A stretch of 5,650 bases of DNA. Origin: Pseudomonadota bacterium (lineage in GTDB: Bacteria > Pseudomonadota > Alphaproteobacteria > Rhizobiales > Beijerinckiaceae). The position numbers and the translations under genes were made by a program. Below the pieces are notes generated by a model. The model saw only the letters and a program-made list of their open reading frames with translations. It searched no databases and was not told the DNA's origin. Of this stretch, positions 1 through 5,650 are shown piece by piece. Position 1 is the stretch's first letter, and the number at the start of each line of letters is the position of its first letter. The stretch is taken from the NCBI GenBank assembly GCA_023452965.1, contig JAEXUU010000879.1, positions 1 through 5,650 of the forward strand, in the 5' to 3' direction.

Positions 1-11
1 GGCGCGCCAAG

Positions 12-1511
12 ATGGAAACCCTGCTCGCGCTCGCCAACGGCTTCTCCGTCGCCTTCGAGCCCTCCAAGCTGCTGTTCTGCCTGATCGGCGTCTTCCTCGG
101 CACGGCCGTGGGCGTGCTGCCCGGCATCGGCCCGGCGCTGACGGTCGCCCTGCTGCTGCCGGTGACCTTCAAGCTCGATCCGGCCGGCTCGCTGATCATG
201 TTCGCCGGCATCTACTATGGCGGCATGTATGGCGGCTCGACCACCGCCATCCTGCTCAATGCACCCGGCGAGAGCGCCTCGCTGGCGACAGCGCTGGAAG
301 GCTCCAAAATGGCCAAGGCCGGGCGCGGCGGGCCGGCGCTGGCGACGGCGGCGATCGGCTCCTTCGTCGCCGGGCTGATCGCGACGATCGGCCTCGCCTT
401 CCTGGCGCCCTGGCTGGTCGAGCTCGCGATCAAGTTCGGGCCCTGGGACTATTTCGCCCTGATGATCGTCGCCTTCGTCACGGTCTCGGCGACCTTCGGC
501 GACTCGCCGCTGCGCGGCCTGACGAGCCTGTTCCTCGGCATGCTGCTCGGGCTGATCGGCATCGACAAGCTGACCGGCCAGGCCCGCCTGACCTTCGGCG
601 TGCCGGAACTGCTCAACGGCGTTGAAGTGACGACGCTGGCGGTCGGCCTGTTCGCGGTCGGCGAGGCCTTCTACGTCGCCTCCAAGCGCTGGCGCGAGCC
701 CGAAGAGATCATTCCGATCAAGGGCTCGCTGTGGATGAACAAGCAGGACTGGAAGCGCTCCTGGGCGCCCTGGCTGCGCGGCACCGCCTATGGCTTCCCG
801 ATCGGAGCACTGCCGGCGGGCGGCGCCGAGGTGCCGACGTTCCTGTCCTATTCAACCGAGAAGAAGCTCTGCAAATACCCGGAGGAGTTCGGCAAGGGCG
901 CGATCGAAGGCGTCGCCGGGCCGGAAGCCGCCAACAACGCCTCCGCCGCCGGCACCCTCGTGCCGTTGCTGACGCTCGGCCTGCCGACCTCGGCGACGGC
1001 GGCGATCATGCTCGCCGGCTTCCAGCAATACGGGCTCAACCCCGGCCCGCTGCTCTTTGCCGAGAAGCCGGACCTGGTCTGGGGCCTGATCGCCTCGCTC
1101 TTCATCGCCAACGTCATGCTGGTGATCCTGAACCTGCCGCTGATCGGGCTCTGGGTCCGGCTTCTGGCGGTGCCGCAGCCCTGGCTCTATGCCGGCATCC
1201 TGGTCTTCGCGACCATGGGCACGCTCGCGGTCAATCCTTCCCCGGTCGAGCTCGGCATGCTCTTCCTCTTCGGCTATCTCGGCTATCTGATGCGCCGCTA
1301 CGACTATCCGGTCGCGCCGATGGTGGTCGGGCTGATCCTCGGGCCGATGGCCGAGGCGCAGCTGCGGCGCGCTTTGCAGATCAGTCTCGGCGACCCGATG
1401 ATCCTGCTCGAGAATCCGGGCTCGGCGACGCTGCTCGGCATCGCCTTCATCGCCCTGGTCGCGCCCTTCGTGATGAAGGGGCTGAACAAGTTCAAGGCGG
1501 CCGAGGACTGA
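12..1511 (+). CDS. Tripartite tricarboxylate transporter, large membrane subunit (TctA family)
   Basis: Inner-membrane large permease subunit of a TTT-family transporter, which works with a small membrane protein (TctB) and a periplasmic solute-binding protein (TctC) to import carboxylates by ion-coupled transport. The 499-residue product has the usual family length and is hydrophobic throughout. TctA signatures occur in two related halves. The first has GVLPGIGP (residues 35-42 region) and [19 protein letters not shown] (69-87). The second has [14 protein letters not shown] (264-277), [20 protein letters not shown] (291-310) and [16 protein letters not shown] (318-333). The ATG at 12 aligns with the usual N-terminus of the family, but only 11 nt lie upstream, so no ribosome-binding site can be judged and a slightly earlier start cannot be excluded. 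TctB and TctC genes are not in the window and are expected to the left. The substrate (citrate, tartrate, other carboxylate) cannot be told from sequence. Family call is very sure. Confidence 0.95.
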   Translation: METLLALANGFSVAFEPSKLLFCLIGVFLGTAVGVLPGIGPALTVALLLPVTFKLDPAGSLIMFAGIYYGGMYGGSTTAILLNAPGESASLATALEGSKMAKAGRGGPALATAAIGSFVAGLIATIGLAFLAPWLVELAIKFGPWDYFALMIVAFVTVSATFGDSPLRGLTSLFLGMLLGLIGIDKLTGQARLTFGVPELLNGVEVTTLAVGLFAVGEAFYVASKRWREPEEIIPIKGSLWMNKQDWKRSWAPWLRGTAYGFPIGALPAGGAEVPTFLSYSTEKKLCKYPEEFGKGAIEGVAGPEAANNASAAGTLVPLLTLGLPTSATAAIMLAGFQQYGLNPGPLLFAEKPDLVWGLIASLFIANVMLVILNLPLIGLWVRLLAVPQPWLYAGILVFATMGTLAVNPSPVELGMLFLFGYLGYLMRRYDYPVAPMVVGLILGPMAEAQLRRALQISLGDPMILLENPGSATLLGIAFIALVAPFVMKGLNKFKAAED

Positions 1512-1519
1512 CGCCAGAC

Positions 1520-1551
1520 GCGCAACCGGCACGTGCAAACGCCGGTTGCGC
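1520..1551 (+). terminator. Strong hairpin after the tctA-family gene, possible terminator without U-tract
   Basis: A perfect 11-bp inverted repeat, GCGCAACCGGC (1520-1530) and GCCGGTTGCGC (1541-1551), encloses a 10-nt loop. It begins 8 nt after the stop codon of the TctA gene, the usual place for a terminator or a 3'-end mRNA-protecting stem. The bases that follow (TCGAACAAA) are not a T-run, so it does not meet the classical intrinsic-terminator definition. It may stop transcription partly, protect the upstream message, or mark an attenuated readthrough into the permease gene at 1621. Confidence 0.55.
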
Positions 1552-1609
1552 TCGAACAAATGCGGCGCGACTGTGTTGCGATCTTCACCGGCCCTGCGTG
1601 GGCCCGACC

Positions 1610-1614
1610 GAGGA
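1610..1614 (+). promoter_or_regulatory. Ribosome-binding site of the APC permease
   Basis: GAGGA sits 6 nt before the ATG at 1621. It fixes that ATG as the start in preference to the in-frame ATG at 1546, which has no such site and lies inside the hairpin at 1520-1551. Confidence 0.7.
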
Positions 1615-1620
1615 TCGACC

Positions 1621-3048
1621 ATGAGCGACGTAACGCTTTCTCCCACCGCCGCCGCCCCGCCTGCGACCGCCGAGCCCAGCCTGCACCGCGTGATGGGGCC
1701 GTGGCTGCTGCTGCTCTTCATCGTCGGCGACATTCTCGGCACCGGCATCTACGCGCTGACCGGGCAGGTCGCCAAACAGGTCGGCGGCGTGGTCTGGCTG
1801 CCCTTCCTGATCGCCTTCATCGTCGCGATGATCACGGCGTTCAGCTATCTCGAACTGGTCACCAAATATCCGCGGGCCGCCGGCGCGGCGCTCTATGCGC
1901 ACAAGGCCTTCGGCGTCCATTTCATCACCTTCATCGTCGCCTTCGCGGTGATGTGCTCGGGCATCACATCGGCCTCGACCGCCTCGCGCGCCTTTGCGGC
2001 GAACATGTCGAGCGCCTTCGGTCTCGGCCTCTCGGGCGGAATCGGAATCACCCTGCTCGGCCTCGGCTTCATGGCGGTCGTCGCGGCGGTGAACTTCCGC
2101 GGCGTCGGCGAGAGCGTGAAGGCCAATGTCGTGCTGACCTGCGTCGAGCTGACCGGCCTCCTGATCGTGATCTTCGTCGGCTTGTGGGCGATCGCCGCCG
2201 GCCAGGGCGATGTCTCGCGGGTGATGCAGTTCAAGCCGGCCGGCGATGGCGGCATGTTCTGGCCGGTGATCGCCGCGACCACCCTCGCCTTCTTCGCGAT
2301 GGTCGGCTTCGAGGACTCGGTCAACATGGCCGAGGAATGCAAGGAGCCGACACGGATCTTCCCGAAGGTGCTGCTCGCCGGCCTCGTCATCACCGGCGTG
2401 ATCTATGTGCTGGTCTCGATCTCGGCGATCACGCTGGTCTCGCCCGAACAGCTCGGCGAGGGCGAGACGCCGCTGCTCAAGGTGGTCGCGGCCGGCGCGC
2501 CGAACTTCCCGATCTGGATCTTCGGCTTCATCACCATGTTCGCGGTCGCCAACAGCGCGCTGATCAACATGCTGATGGCGAGCCGGCTGGTCTACGGCAT
2601 GAGCCGCGAGCATGTGCTGCCGCCGGTGCTGGGCAAGGTTCATCCAAGCCGGCGCAGCCCCTATGTCGCGATCGCCTTCACGACGCTGCTCGCCTTCGCG
2701 CTGATCACCTTCGTCGGCGAGGTCCCTGCGCTCGGCGGCACCACGGCGCTGCTGCTGCTCTGCGTCTTCACGGTCGTCAACATCGCCGTGCTGATCCTGC
2801 GCAAGGACCCGGTCGACCACGACCATTTCCGCACCCCGACGATCCTGCCGGTCGCGGGCGCCCTGTTCTGCGCCTTCTTTGCCGGGCCATGGACCGGTCG
2901 CGACCCGGTCCAGTACAAGATCGCCGGCGTGCTGATCGGCATCGGCGTCGTGCTCTGGGTGGTCACCGTGATGGTCAATCGCGCCACGGGCGTGCGCCCG
3001 AGCGACCCGACCATGGAGGACATCGGCGGTCACGGGCCGGTGAACTGA
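1621..3048 (+). CDS. APC-superfamily amino acid/polyamine permease
   Basis: A 475-residue secondary transporter of the amino acid-polyamine-organocation family (TC 2.A.3), predicted to import an amino acid or amine across the inner membrane. About twelve hydrophobic segments can be read, starting near residues 28, 56, 100, 140, 167, 212, 249, 295, 346, 373, 406 and 433. Segment 1 carries GDILGTGIY (36-44), the broken-helix substrate site of APC transporters. Segment 2 ends in SYLELVTKYPRAAGAA. Segment 6 has GFEDSVNMAEECKEPTRIFP (229-248), and segment 8 has the conserved NSALINMLMASRLVYGMSRE (311-330). The N-terminal 22 residues are a low-complexity Ala/Pro-rich cytoplasmic tail. The start at 1621 is chosen for its GAGGA site and because an extension to 1546 would add 25 Arg-rich, non-family residues. 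It lies 109 nt behind the TctA gene, so cotranscription is possible but a hairpin separates them. The substrate cannot be assigned. Confidence 0.93.
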   Translation: MSDVTLSPTAAAPPATAEPSLHRVMGPWLLLLFIVGDILGTGIYALTGQVAKQVGGVVWLPFLIAFIVAMITAFSYLELVTKYPRAAGAALYAHKAFGVHFITFIVAFAVMCSGITSASTASRAFAANMSSAFGLGLSGGIGITLLGLGFMAVVAAVNFRGVGESVKANVVLTCVELTGLLIVIFVGLWAIAAGQGDVSRVMQFKPAGDGGMFWPVIAATTLAFFAMVGFEDSVNMAEECKEPTRIFPKVLLAGLVITGVIYVLVSISAITLVSPEQLGEGETPLLKVVAAGAPNFPIWIFGFITMFAVANSALINMLMASRLVYGMSREHVLPPVLGKVHPSRRSPYVAIAFTTLLAFALITFVGEVPALGGTTALLLLCVFTVVNIAVLILRKDPVDHDHFRTPTILPVAGALFCAFFAGPWTGRDPVQYKIAGVLIGIGVVLWVVTVMVNRATGVRPSDPTMEDIGGHGPVN

Positions 3049-3057
3049 AGGCGGCGG

Positions 3058-3098
3058 CAGAAAAGAAAAAAGCCGCCGGCGCGCGAGCACCGGCGGCT
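3058..3098 (-). terminator. Intrinsic terminator of the DUF2059 gene
   Basis: A 9-bp perfect stem, AGCCGCCGG (3071-3079) with CCGGCGGCT (3090-3098), has a 10-nt loop. Read on the - strand it is followed at once by a T-rich run (TTTTTCTTTTCTG, complement of 3058-3070). It lies 21 nt past the DUF2059 stop codon at 3120-3122. On the + strand no T-run follows the stem, so for the convergent permease gene ending at 3048 it would at most be a weak stop. Confidence 0.85.
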
Positions 3099-3119
3099 CT
3101 CATGCGGCAGTGACGCCGC

Positions 3120-3614
3120 TCAGAGCTGGTGGCCGCGCTTGCGCATCTCGGCATAGAAGCGGTCATAGAGCAGGTTGCTGGACGCAACGCTCCAGGGCTG
3201 CATCACCGTGAAGATCTCATCGATGACCTCAGGCCGGAAGGTGTTGTAGCGCTGGCCGACCGGCGAGTTGAAGAAGGCCGCGACTTCCTTCAGGTCAGGC
3301 TCGGTCATCTTGCCGGCGAAAGCGCGCGCCGAGGTGTCGACGATCTCGTTGCGCTTGGCCTCGGCATCGTCCTTGAGGCTGGCAAGGATCTCGTCGATGT
3401 CCTTCTTCAGCTCGGGCCGCGTCGTGCCGACGCTCTGGCGCACGCCGGCGACGAATTCGGTGTAGATCGAGTCGAAGGACTGGGCGAGGCCGGAGGAGAC
3501 GACCACGTCGCGGGCCGCCTTCAGATGCTCGGGGCTCGGCGCCTGCTGCGCCAGCGCCGGCGCGGCAAGCAGCGCCAGCGAAAGGATCGCGCCGGCAAGG
3601 CTGTGACGGATCAT
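3120..3614 (-). CDS. Secreted DUF2059 domain protein
   Basis: A 164-residue exported protein of unknown function. Residues 1-22 form a clear Sec signal peptide: positively charged MIRH, a hydrophobic core, and an APALA-QQ cleavage site after Ala22. The mature part is largely helical and charged. Its C-terminal half matches DUF2059 (Pfam PF09832), with KMTEPDLKEVAAFFNSPVGQ at 102-121 as the hallmark (family pattern: acidic-Leu-Lys, then F..SP.G). No cysteine occurs in the mature chain, and there is no lipobox, so a soluble periplasmic protein is likely. The start at 3614 is preferred over an upstream in-frame ATG at 3689 because it begins exactly at the signal peptide and has AAGGGG 8 nt ahead. 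It lies downstream of rpiA on the same strand with a 187-nt gap and ends at its own terminator. Function is not known, and none is proposed here. Confidence 0.9.
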   Translation of the reverse strand: MIRHSLAGAILSLALLAAPALAQQAPSPEHLKAARDVVVSSGLAQSFDSIYTEFVAGVRQSVGTTRPELKKDIDEILASLKDDAEAKRNEIVDTSARAFAGKMTEPDLKEVAAFFNSPVGQRYNTFRPEVIDEIFTVMQPWSVASSNLLYDRFYAEMRKRGHQL

Positions 3615-3622
3615 GCAGGTTT

Positions 3623-3628
3623 CCCCTT
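3623..3628 (-). promoter_or_regulatory. Ribosome-binding site of the DUF2059 gene
   Basis: AAGGGG on the - strand, 8 nt before the ATG at 3614. It supports that start over the upstream in-frame ATG at 3689. No convincing -35/-10 pair was found in the stretch between this site and the rpiA stop. Confidence 0.65.
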
Positions 3629-3705
3629 TATCGAATCGCGGCGCCGGCCGCACCCGCCGCATGAGGCGGCAAATCGTGGCCGGACACACTGTTGGCCGCT
3701 CTTAG

Positions 3706-3762
3706 AACATGTCCAGCCAAAGTGGAAACCACTTTTGCTGCGTGCCTTCATTGTCGGGACAT
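3706..3762. repeat. Palindromic intergenic element between rpiA and the DUF2059 gene
   Basis: The core at 3714-3740 has arms CAGCCAAAGTGG and CCACTTTTGCTG around an AAA loop; 11 of 12 positions pair, the one mismatch being 3718 against 3736. A second, outer pair of arms, ATGTCC (3709-3714) and GGACAT (3757-3762), flanks most of it. The core and the preceding AGAACATGTCC resemble, from memory, a family of short dispersed palindromes in Rhizobiales intergenic DNA, often with AAAGTGG-AAACC and AGCATG-type ends. That it is one copy of such a family is inference, since only one copy is in this window. It has no U-tract on either strand, so it is not a classical terminator for rpiA. Confidence 0.5.
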
Positions 3763-3801
3763 TGCCGAGAAAGCGGGCGCCAACGTGGCGAGAATCCGGC
3801 T

Positions 3802-4512
3802 TCAGCCGCGCTTGGCCGCCACGTCCCCGTAGACCTGCACGCCAGCCGGCCCCGCGACGAAGGCGGCCGTCGCCAGGCCGATGAACAGGCCGCTCTCGAC
3901 CACGCCAGGCACCTCATTCAGCAAGGCCGCAAGCCGCTCGGGATTTGCAATGCTGCCGAGATGCGCATCGAGGATGAAATGACCGCCATCGGTCAGCAGC
4001 GTCGATCCATCCGGCCGCTTGCGCAGAACGAGATCGCCGCTCGCACCGGCAGCGGCGATCGCGGCTGCGGTCGCGCGCCGGGTCGCCTCGAGGCCGAAGG
4101 GCACAACCTCGATCGGCAGCGGGAAACGGCCGCGCGTCGCGACCTGCTTGCCGGCATCCGCGATCACCACCATGCGCTGCGAGGCGGCGGCGACGATCTT
4201 CTCGCGCAGCAGGGCGGCGCCCCCGCCCTTGATCAGCCGCAGGGAGCCGTCGATCTCGTCGGCCCCGTCGATGGTGAGGTCGAGCTCCGGCGTCTCGTCG
4301 AGCGTCGACATCGGGATGCCGAGGCCGAGCGCCTGGGCCTGCGTCGCCTCCGAAGTCGCGACGCAGAGTACGTCGAGCCCGGCGGCCACCTTCGCACCGA
4401 GGCCGTCGACGAAGTGCTTGGCGGTGGAACCCGTGCCGAGGCCAAGCCGCATGCCCGGCTGCACCAGCGCCAGCGCCGCTTCGGCAGCAGCCTTCTTGAG
4501 ATCGTCGCTCAT
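3802..4512 (-). CDS. rpiA: Ribose-5-phosphate isomerase A
   Basis: Cytoplasmic enzyme interconverting ribose 5-phosphate and ribulose 5-phosphate in the non-oxidative pentose phosphate pathway, supplying ribose for nucleotides. The 236-residue product spans the whole RpiA family (E. coli enzyme about 219). Visible motifs in order: GLGTGST (24-30) phosphate-binding loop; TSEAT (53-57); DGADEID (82-88) with the active-site aspartates; [11 protein letters not shown] (95-105), which holds the catalytic lysine (K95) and the general-base glutamate (E104); TDGGHFILD (174-182); and PGVVESGLF (202-210). All key residues are present, so it should be active. The ATG at 4512 overlaps the stop codon of the upstream dehydrogenase by 4 nt (ATGA), and only a weak GGCGGG-like site lies ahead of it, which fits translational coupling. 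No strong terminator is seen behind it; a 5-bp stem CGCCA/TGGCG (3778-3790) is too weak to call. Confidence 0.97.
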   Translation of the reverse strand: MSDDLKKAAAEAALALVQPGMRLGLGTGSTAKHFVDGLGAKVAAGLDVLCVATSEATQAQALGLGIPMSTLDETPELDLTIDGADEIDGSLRLIKGGGAALLREKIVAAASQRMVVIADAGKQVATRGRFPLPIEVVPFGLEATRRATAAAIAAAGASGDLVLRKRPDGSTLLTDGGHFILDAHLGSIANPERLAALLNEVPGVVESGLFIGLATAAFVAGPAGVQVYGDVAAKRG

Positions 4513-5650
4513 GCGCCGAGCCCGCCGACGAGCATGTACTTCATCTCGACGAACTCATCGATGCCGTGCAGCGAGCCTTCACGGCCGAGGCCGGATTCCT
4601 TGACGCCGCCGAAAGGCGCAACCTCGGTGCCGAGCATGGCCGAGTTGATGCCGACCATGCCGTATTCCAGCTCTTCGGCAACGCGGAAGGCGCGGCCGAG
4701 ATCCCTGGTGTAGAAATAGGCGGCGAGGCCGAAGGGTGTGTCGTTGGCGAGCGCTACGACCTCGTCCTCATTCTTGAAGCTGTAGACCGGCGCGACCGGA
4801 CCGAAGGTCTCCTCGCGCGTCACCAGCATCTTGGTGGTCACACCCGACAGCACGGTCGGCTCGTAGAAGCTGCGGCCCAGCGCATGGCGCTTGCCGCCGG
4901 TCACGACCTTGGCCCCGCCCGCCACCGCGTCGGCGACATGGCGCTCGACCTTCTCGACCGCGCGCGCATTGATCAGCGGTCCCTGCACCACGCCGACCTC
5001 GACGCCGTTGCCGACCTTCATCCTGGCGACTTCGCCGGCGAACTTCGCCACGAACTCGTCATGGATGCCCTCCTGCACGAAGAGCCGGTTGGTGCAGACG
5101 CAGGTCTGGCCCATGTTGCGGAACTTGGCCGCGATCGCGCCCTGAACGGCCGCGTCGACATCGGCATCGTCGAAGACGATGAAGGGCGCGTTGCCGCCGA
5201 GCTCGAGCCCGACCTTCTTCACGGTCGAGGCCGCCTGCTGCATCAGGAGCTTGCCGACCGGGGTCGAGCCGGTGAAGCCGATGAAGCGCACCGTCGGATG
5301 CGAGGTCATCACGCCACCGATCGCGGCGGCGTCTCCGGTGACGACGTTGATCACGCCCTTGGGGAAGCCGGCGCGCTCAGCGAGCTCGACCAGGGCGAGC
5401 GCGGTGAGCGGGGTGTCCGGCGCCGGCTTGACCACGAAGGTGCAGCCTGCGGCAAGGCCGGGCGCACATTTGCGGGTGATCATCGCCGCCGGGAAATTCC
5501 AGGGCGTGATCGCGGCGCAGACGACGACCGGCTGCTTCTGCACGATGATGCGCGAATTCGGGAAGGGCGAGGGAATCGTCTCACCATAGATGCGCTTGGC
5601 TTCCTCGGCGTAGAACTCGACGAAGGAGGCGGCATAGGCGACCTCGCCGC
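4509..5650 (-). CDS. gabD: Succinate-semialdehyde dehydrogenase family protein (GabD-like), N-terminus cut by window edge
   Basis: NAD(P)-dependent aldehyde dehydrogenase, predicted to oxidise succinate semialdehyde to succinate in GABA breakdown. 379 residues are visible; about 105 N-terminal residues lie beyond 5650, judging by the ~482-residue E. coli GabD. The frame is open to the edge and begins [20 protein letters not shown], matching GabD. Counting from that Gly: PWNF (49-52), ITRK with Arg59, KPAP (74-77), FTGSTPVG (125-132), ELGGN with the catalytic Glu149, [10 protein letters not shown] with Arg177 and the nucleophile Cys183, EETFGP (279-284) and [10 protein letters not shown] (350-359). 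Arg59 and Arg177 correspond to the carboxylate-binding Arg213 and Arg334 of human SSADH, which favours a semialdehyde-acid substrate. Two differences stand out: Pro77 where E. coli GabD has a Ser contacting NADP, and Gly340 where human Ser498 sits. A glutarate-semialdehyde or other related substrate is therefore possible. The stop overlaps the rpiA start. Confidence 0.88.
   Translation of the reverse strand, partial: GEVAYAASFVEFYAEEAKRIYGETIPSPFPNSRIIVQKQPVVVCAAITPWNFPAAMITRKCAPGLAAGCTFVVKPAPDTPLTALALVELAERAGFPKGVINVVTGDAAAIGGVMTSHPTVRFIGFTGSTPVGKLLMQQAASTVKKVGLELGGNAPFIVFDDADVDAAVQGAIAAKFRNMGQTCVCTNRLFVQEGIHDEFVAKFAGEVARMKVGNGVEVGVVQGPLINARAVEKVERHVADAVAGGAKVVTGGKRHALGRSFYEPTVLSGVTTKMLVTREETFGPVAPVYSFKNEDEVVALANDTPFGLAAYFYTRDLGRAFRVAEELEYGMVGINSAMLGTEVAPFGGVKESGLGREGSLHGIDEFVEMKYMLVGGLGA

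Noticed and set aside
1546..1620. Upstream in-frame start adding 25 residues to the APC permease
   Set aside because: The ATG at 1546 lies inside the hairpin stem, has no ribosome-binding site, and the added residues do not resemble an APC N-terminus; GAGGA before 1621 decides the start.
731..1624. A 297-codon + strand frame inside the TctA gene, and a 298-codon - strand frame at 852-1748
   Set aside because: Both are Arg-rich shadow frames of a strongly conserved TctA gene, with no family similarity seen.
1585..3090. A 501-codon open frame on the - strand, antisense to the APC permease
   Set aside because: Its product is almost wholly Arg/Asp/Glu/His/Gln low-complexity with no fold or motif. 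This is the expected mirror of a GC-rich membrane-protein gene with strong third-position GC bias.
1533..3113. A 526-codon + strand frame overlapping the APC permease in another phase
   Set aside because: The Arg/Ala-rich product has no recognisable motif, while the overlapping frame encodes a clear twelve-segment permease.
3615..3689. Upstream in-frame start for the DUF2059 gene at 3689
   Set aside because: It would place 25 residues, including several Arg, ahead of a perfect signal peptide, whereas the ATG at 3614 has a good AAGGGG site.
3778..3790. Small stem CGCCA/TGGCG behind rpiA as a terminator
   Set aside because: It has only 5 bp, a 3-nt loop and no U-tract on the - strand; this is expected by chance in GC-rich DNA.
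3709..4713. A 334-codon + strand frame opposite rpiA, and a similar one at 3129-3884 opposite the DUF2059 gene
   Set aside because: They are antisense to genes with complete motif sets, and the products are low-complexity and Arg/Gly-rich.
5541..5543. GTG at 5543 as the start of the aldehyde dehydrogenase
   Set aside because: The frame stays open to the window edge and the 35 upstream codons match the GabD family, so the GTG is an internal Val and the gene is cut by the window.

Overview
This is ordinary chromosomal DNA of a high-GC (roughly two-thirds G+C by eye) alphaproteobacterium. Protein style and the type of intergenic palindrome suggest the Rhizobiales/Hyphomicrobiales, for example a Bosea-, Chelatococcus- or Methylobacterium-like genome. 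The genus is inferred from family resemblance recalled from memory, not from a search. No phage, transposon, CRISPR, tRNA or rRNA sequence is visible.

Layout. On the + strand lie two membrane transporters: the large membrane subunit of a tripartite tricarboxylate transporter (TctA family, 12-1511) and, after a 109-nt gap with a strong hairpin, an APC-superfamily amino-acid/polyamine permease (1621-3048). Facing them on the - strand, in transcription order, are an aldehyde dehydrogenase of the succinate-semialdehyde dehydrogenase (GabD) family that runs in from the right edge (4509 to beyond 5650), ribose-5-phosphate isomerase A (rpiA, 3802-4512), and a small secreted DUF2059 protein (3120-3614). 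The two blocks converge at about 3049-3119, where a hairpin plus U-tract terminates the - strand transcript.

How the genes relate. The dehydrogenase and rpiA overlap by 4 nt (ATGA), so they are very probably cotranscribed and translationally coupled, although one belongs to GABA/dicarboxylate catabolism and the other to the pentose phosphate pathway. DUF2059 follows rpiA after a 187-nt gap that holds a palindromic intergenic element, so it may have its own promoter. An APC permease and a GabD-type enzyme in one window could point to uptake and breakdown of amino acids or polyamines, but they are on opposite strands and nothing ties them together directly. The TctA gene probably ends a tctC-tctB-tctA-type cluster lying left of the window.

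No new biological system is evident. The points most worth a second look are two substitutions in the GabD-family enzyme, at a cofactor-contact and a substrate-contact position, its coupling to rpiA, and the palindromic element at 3706-3762.
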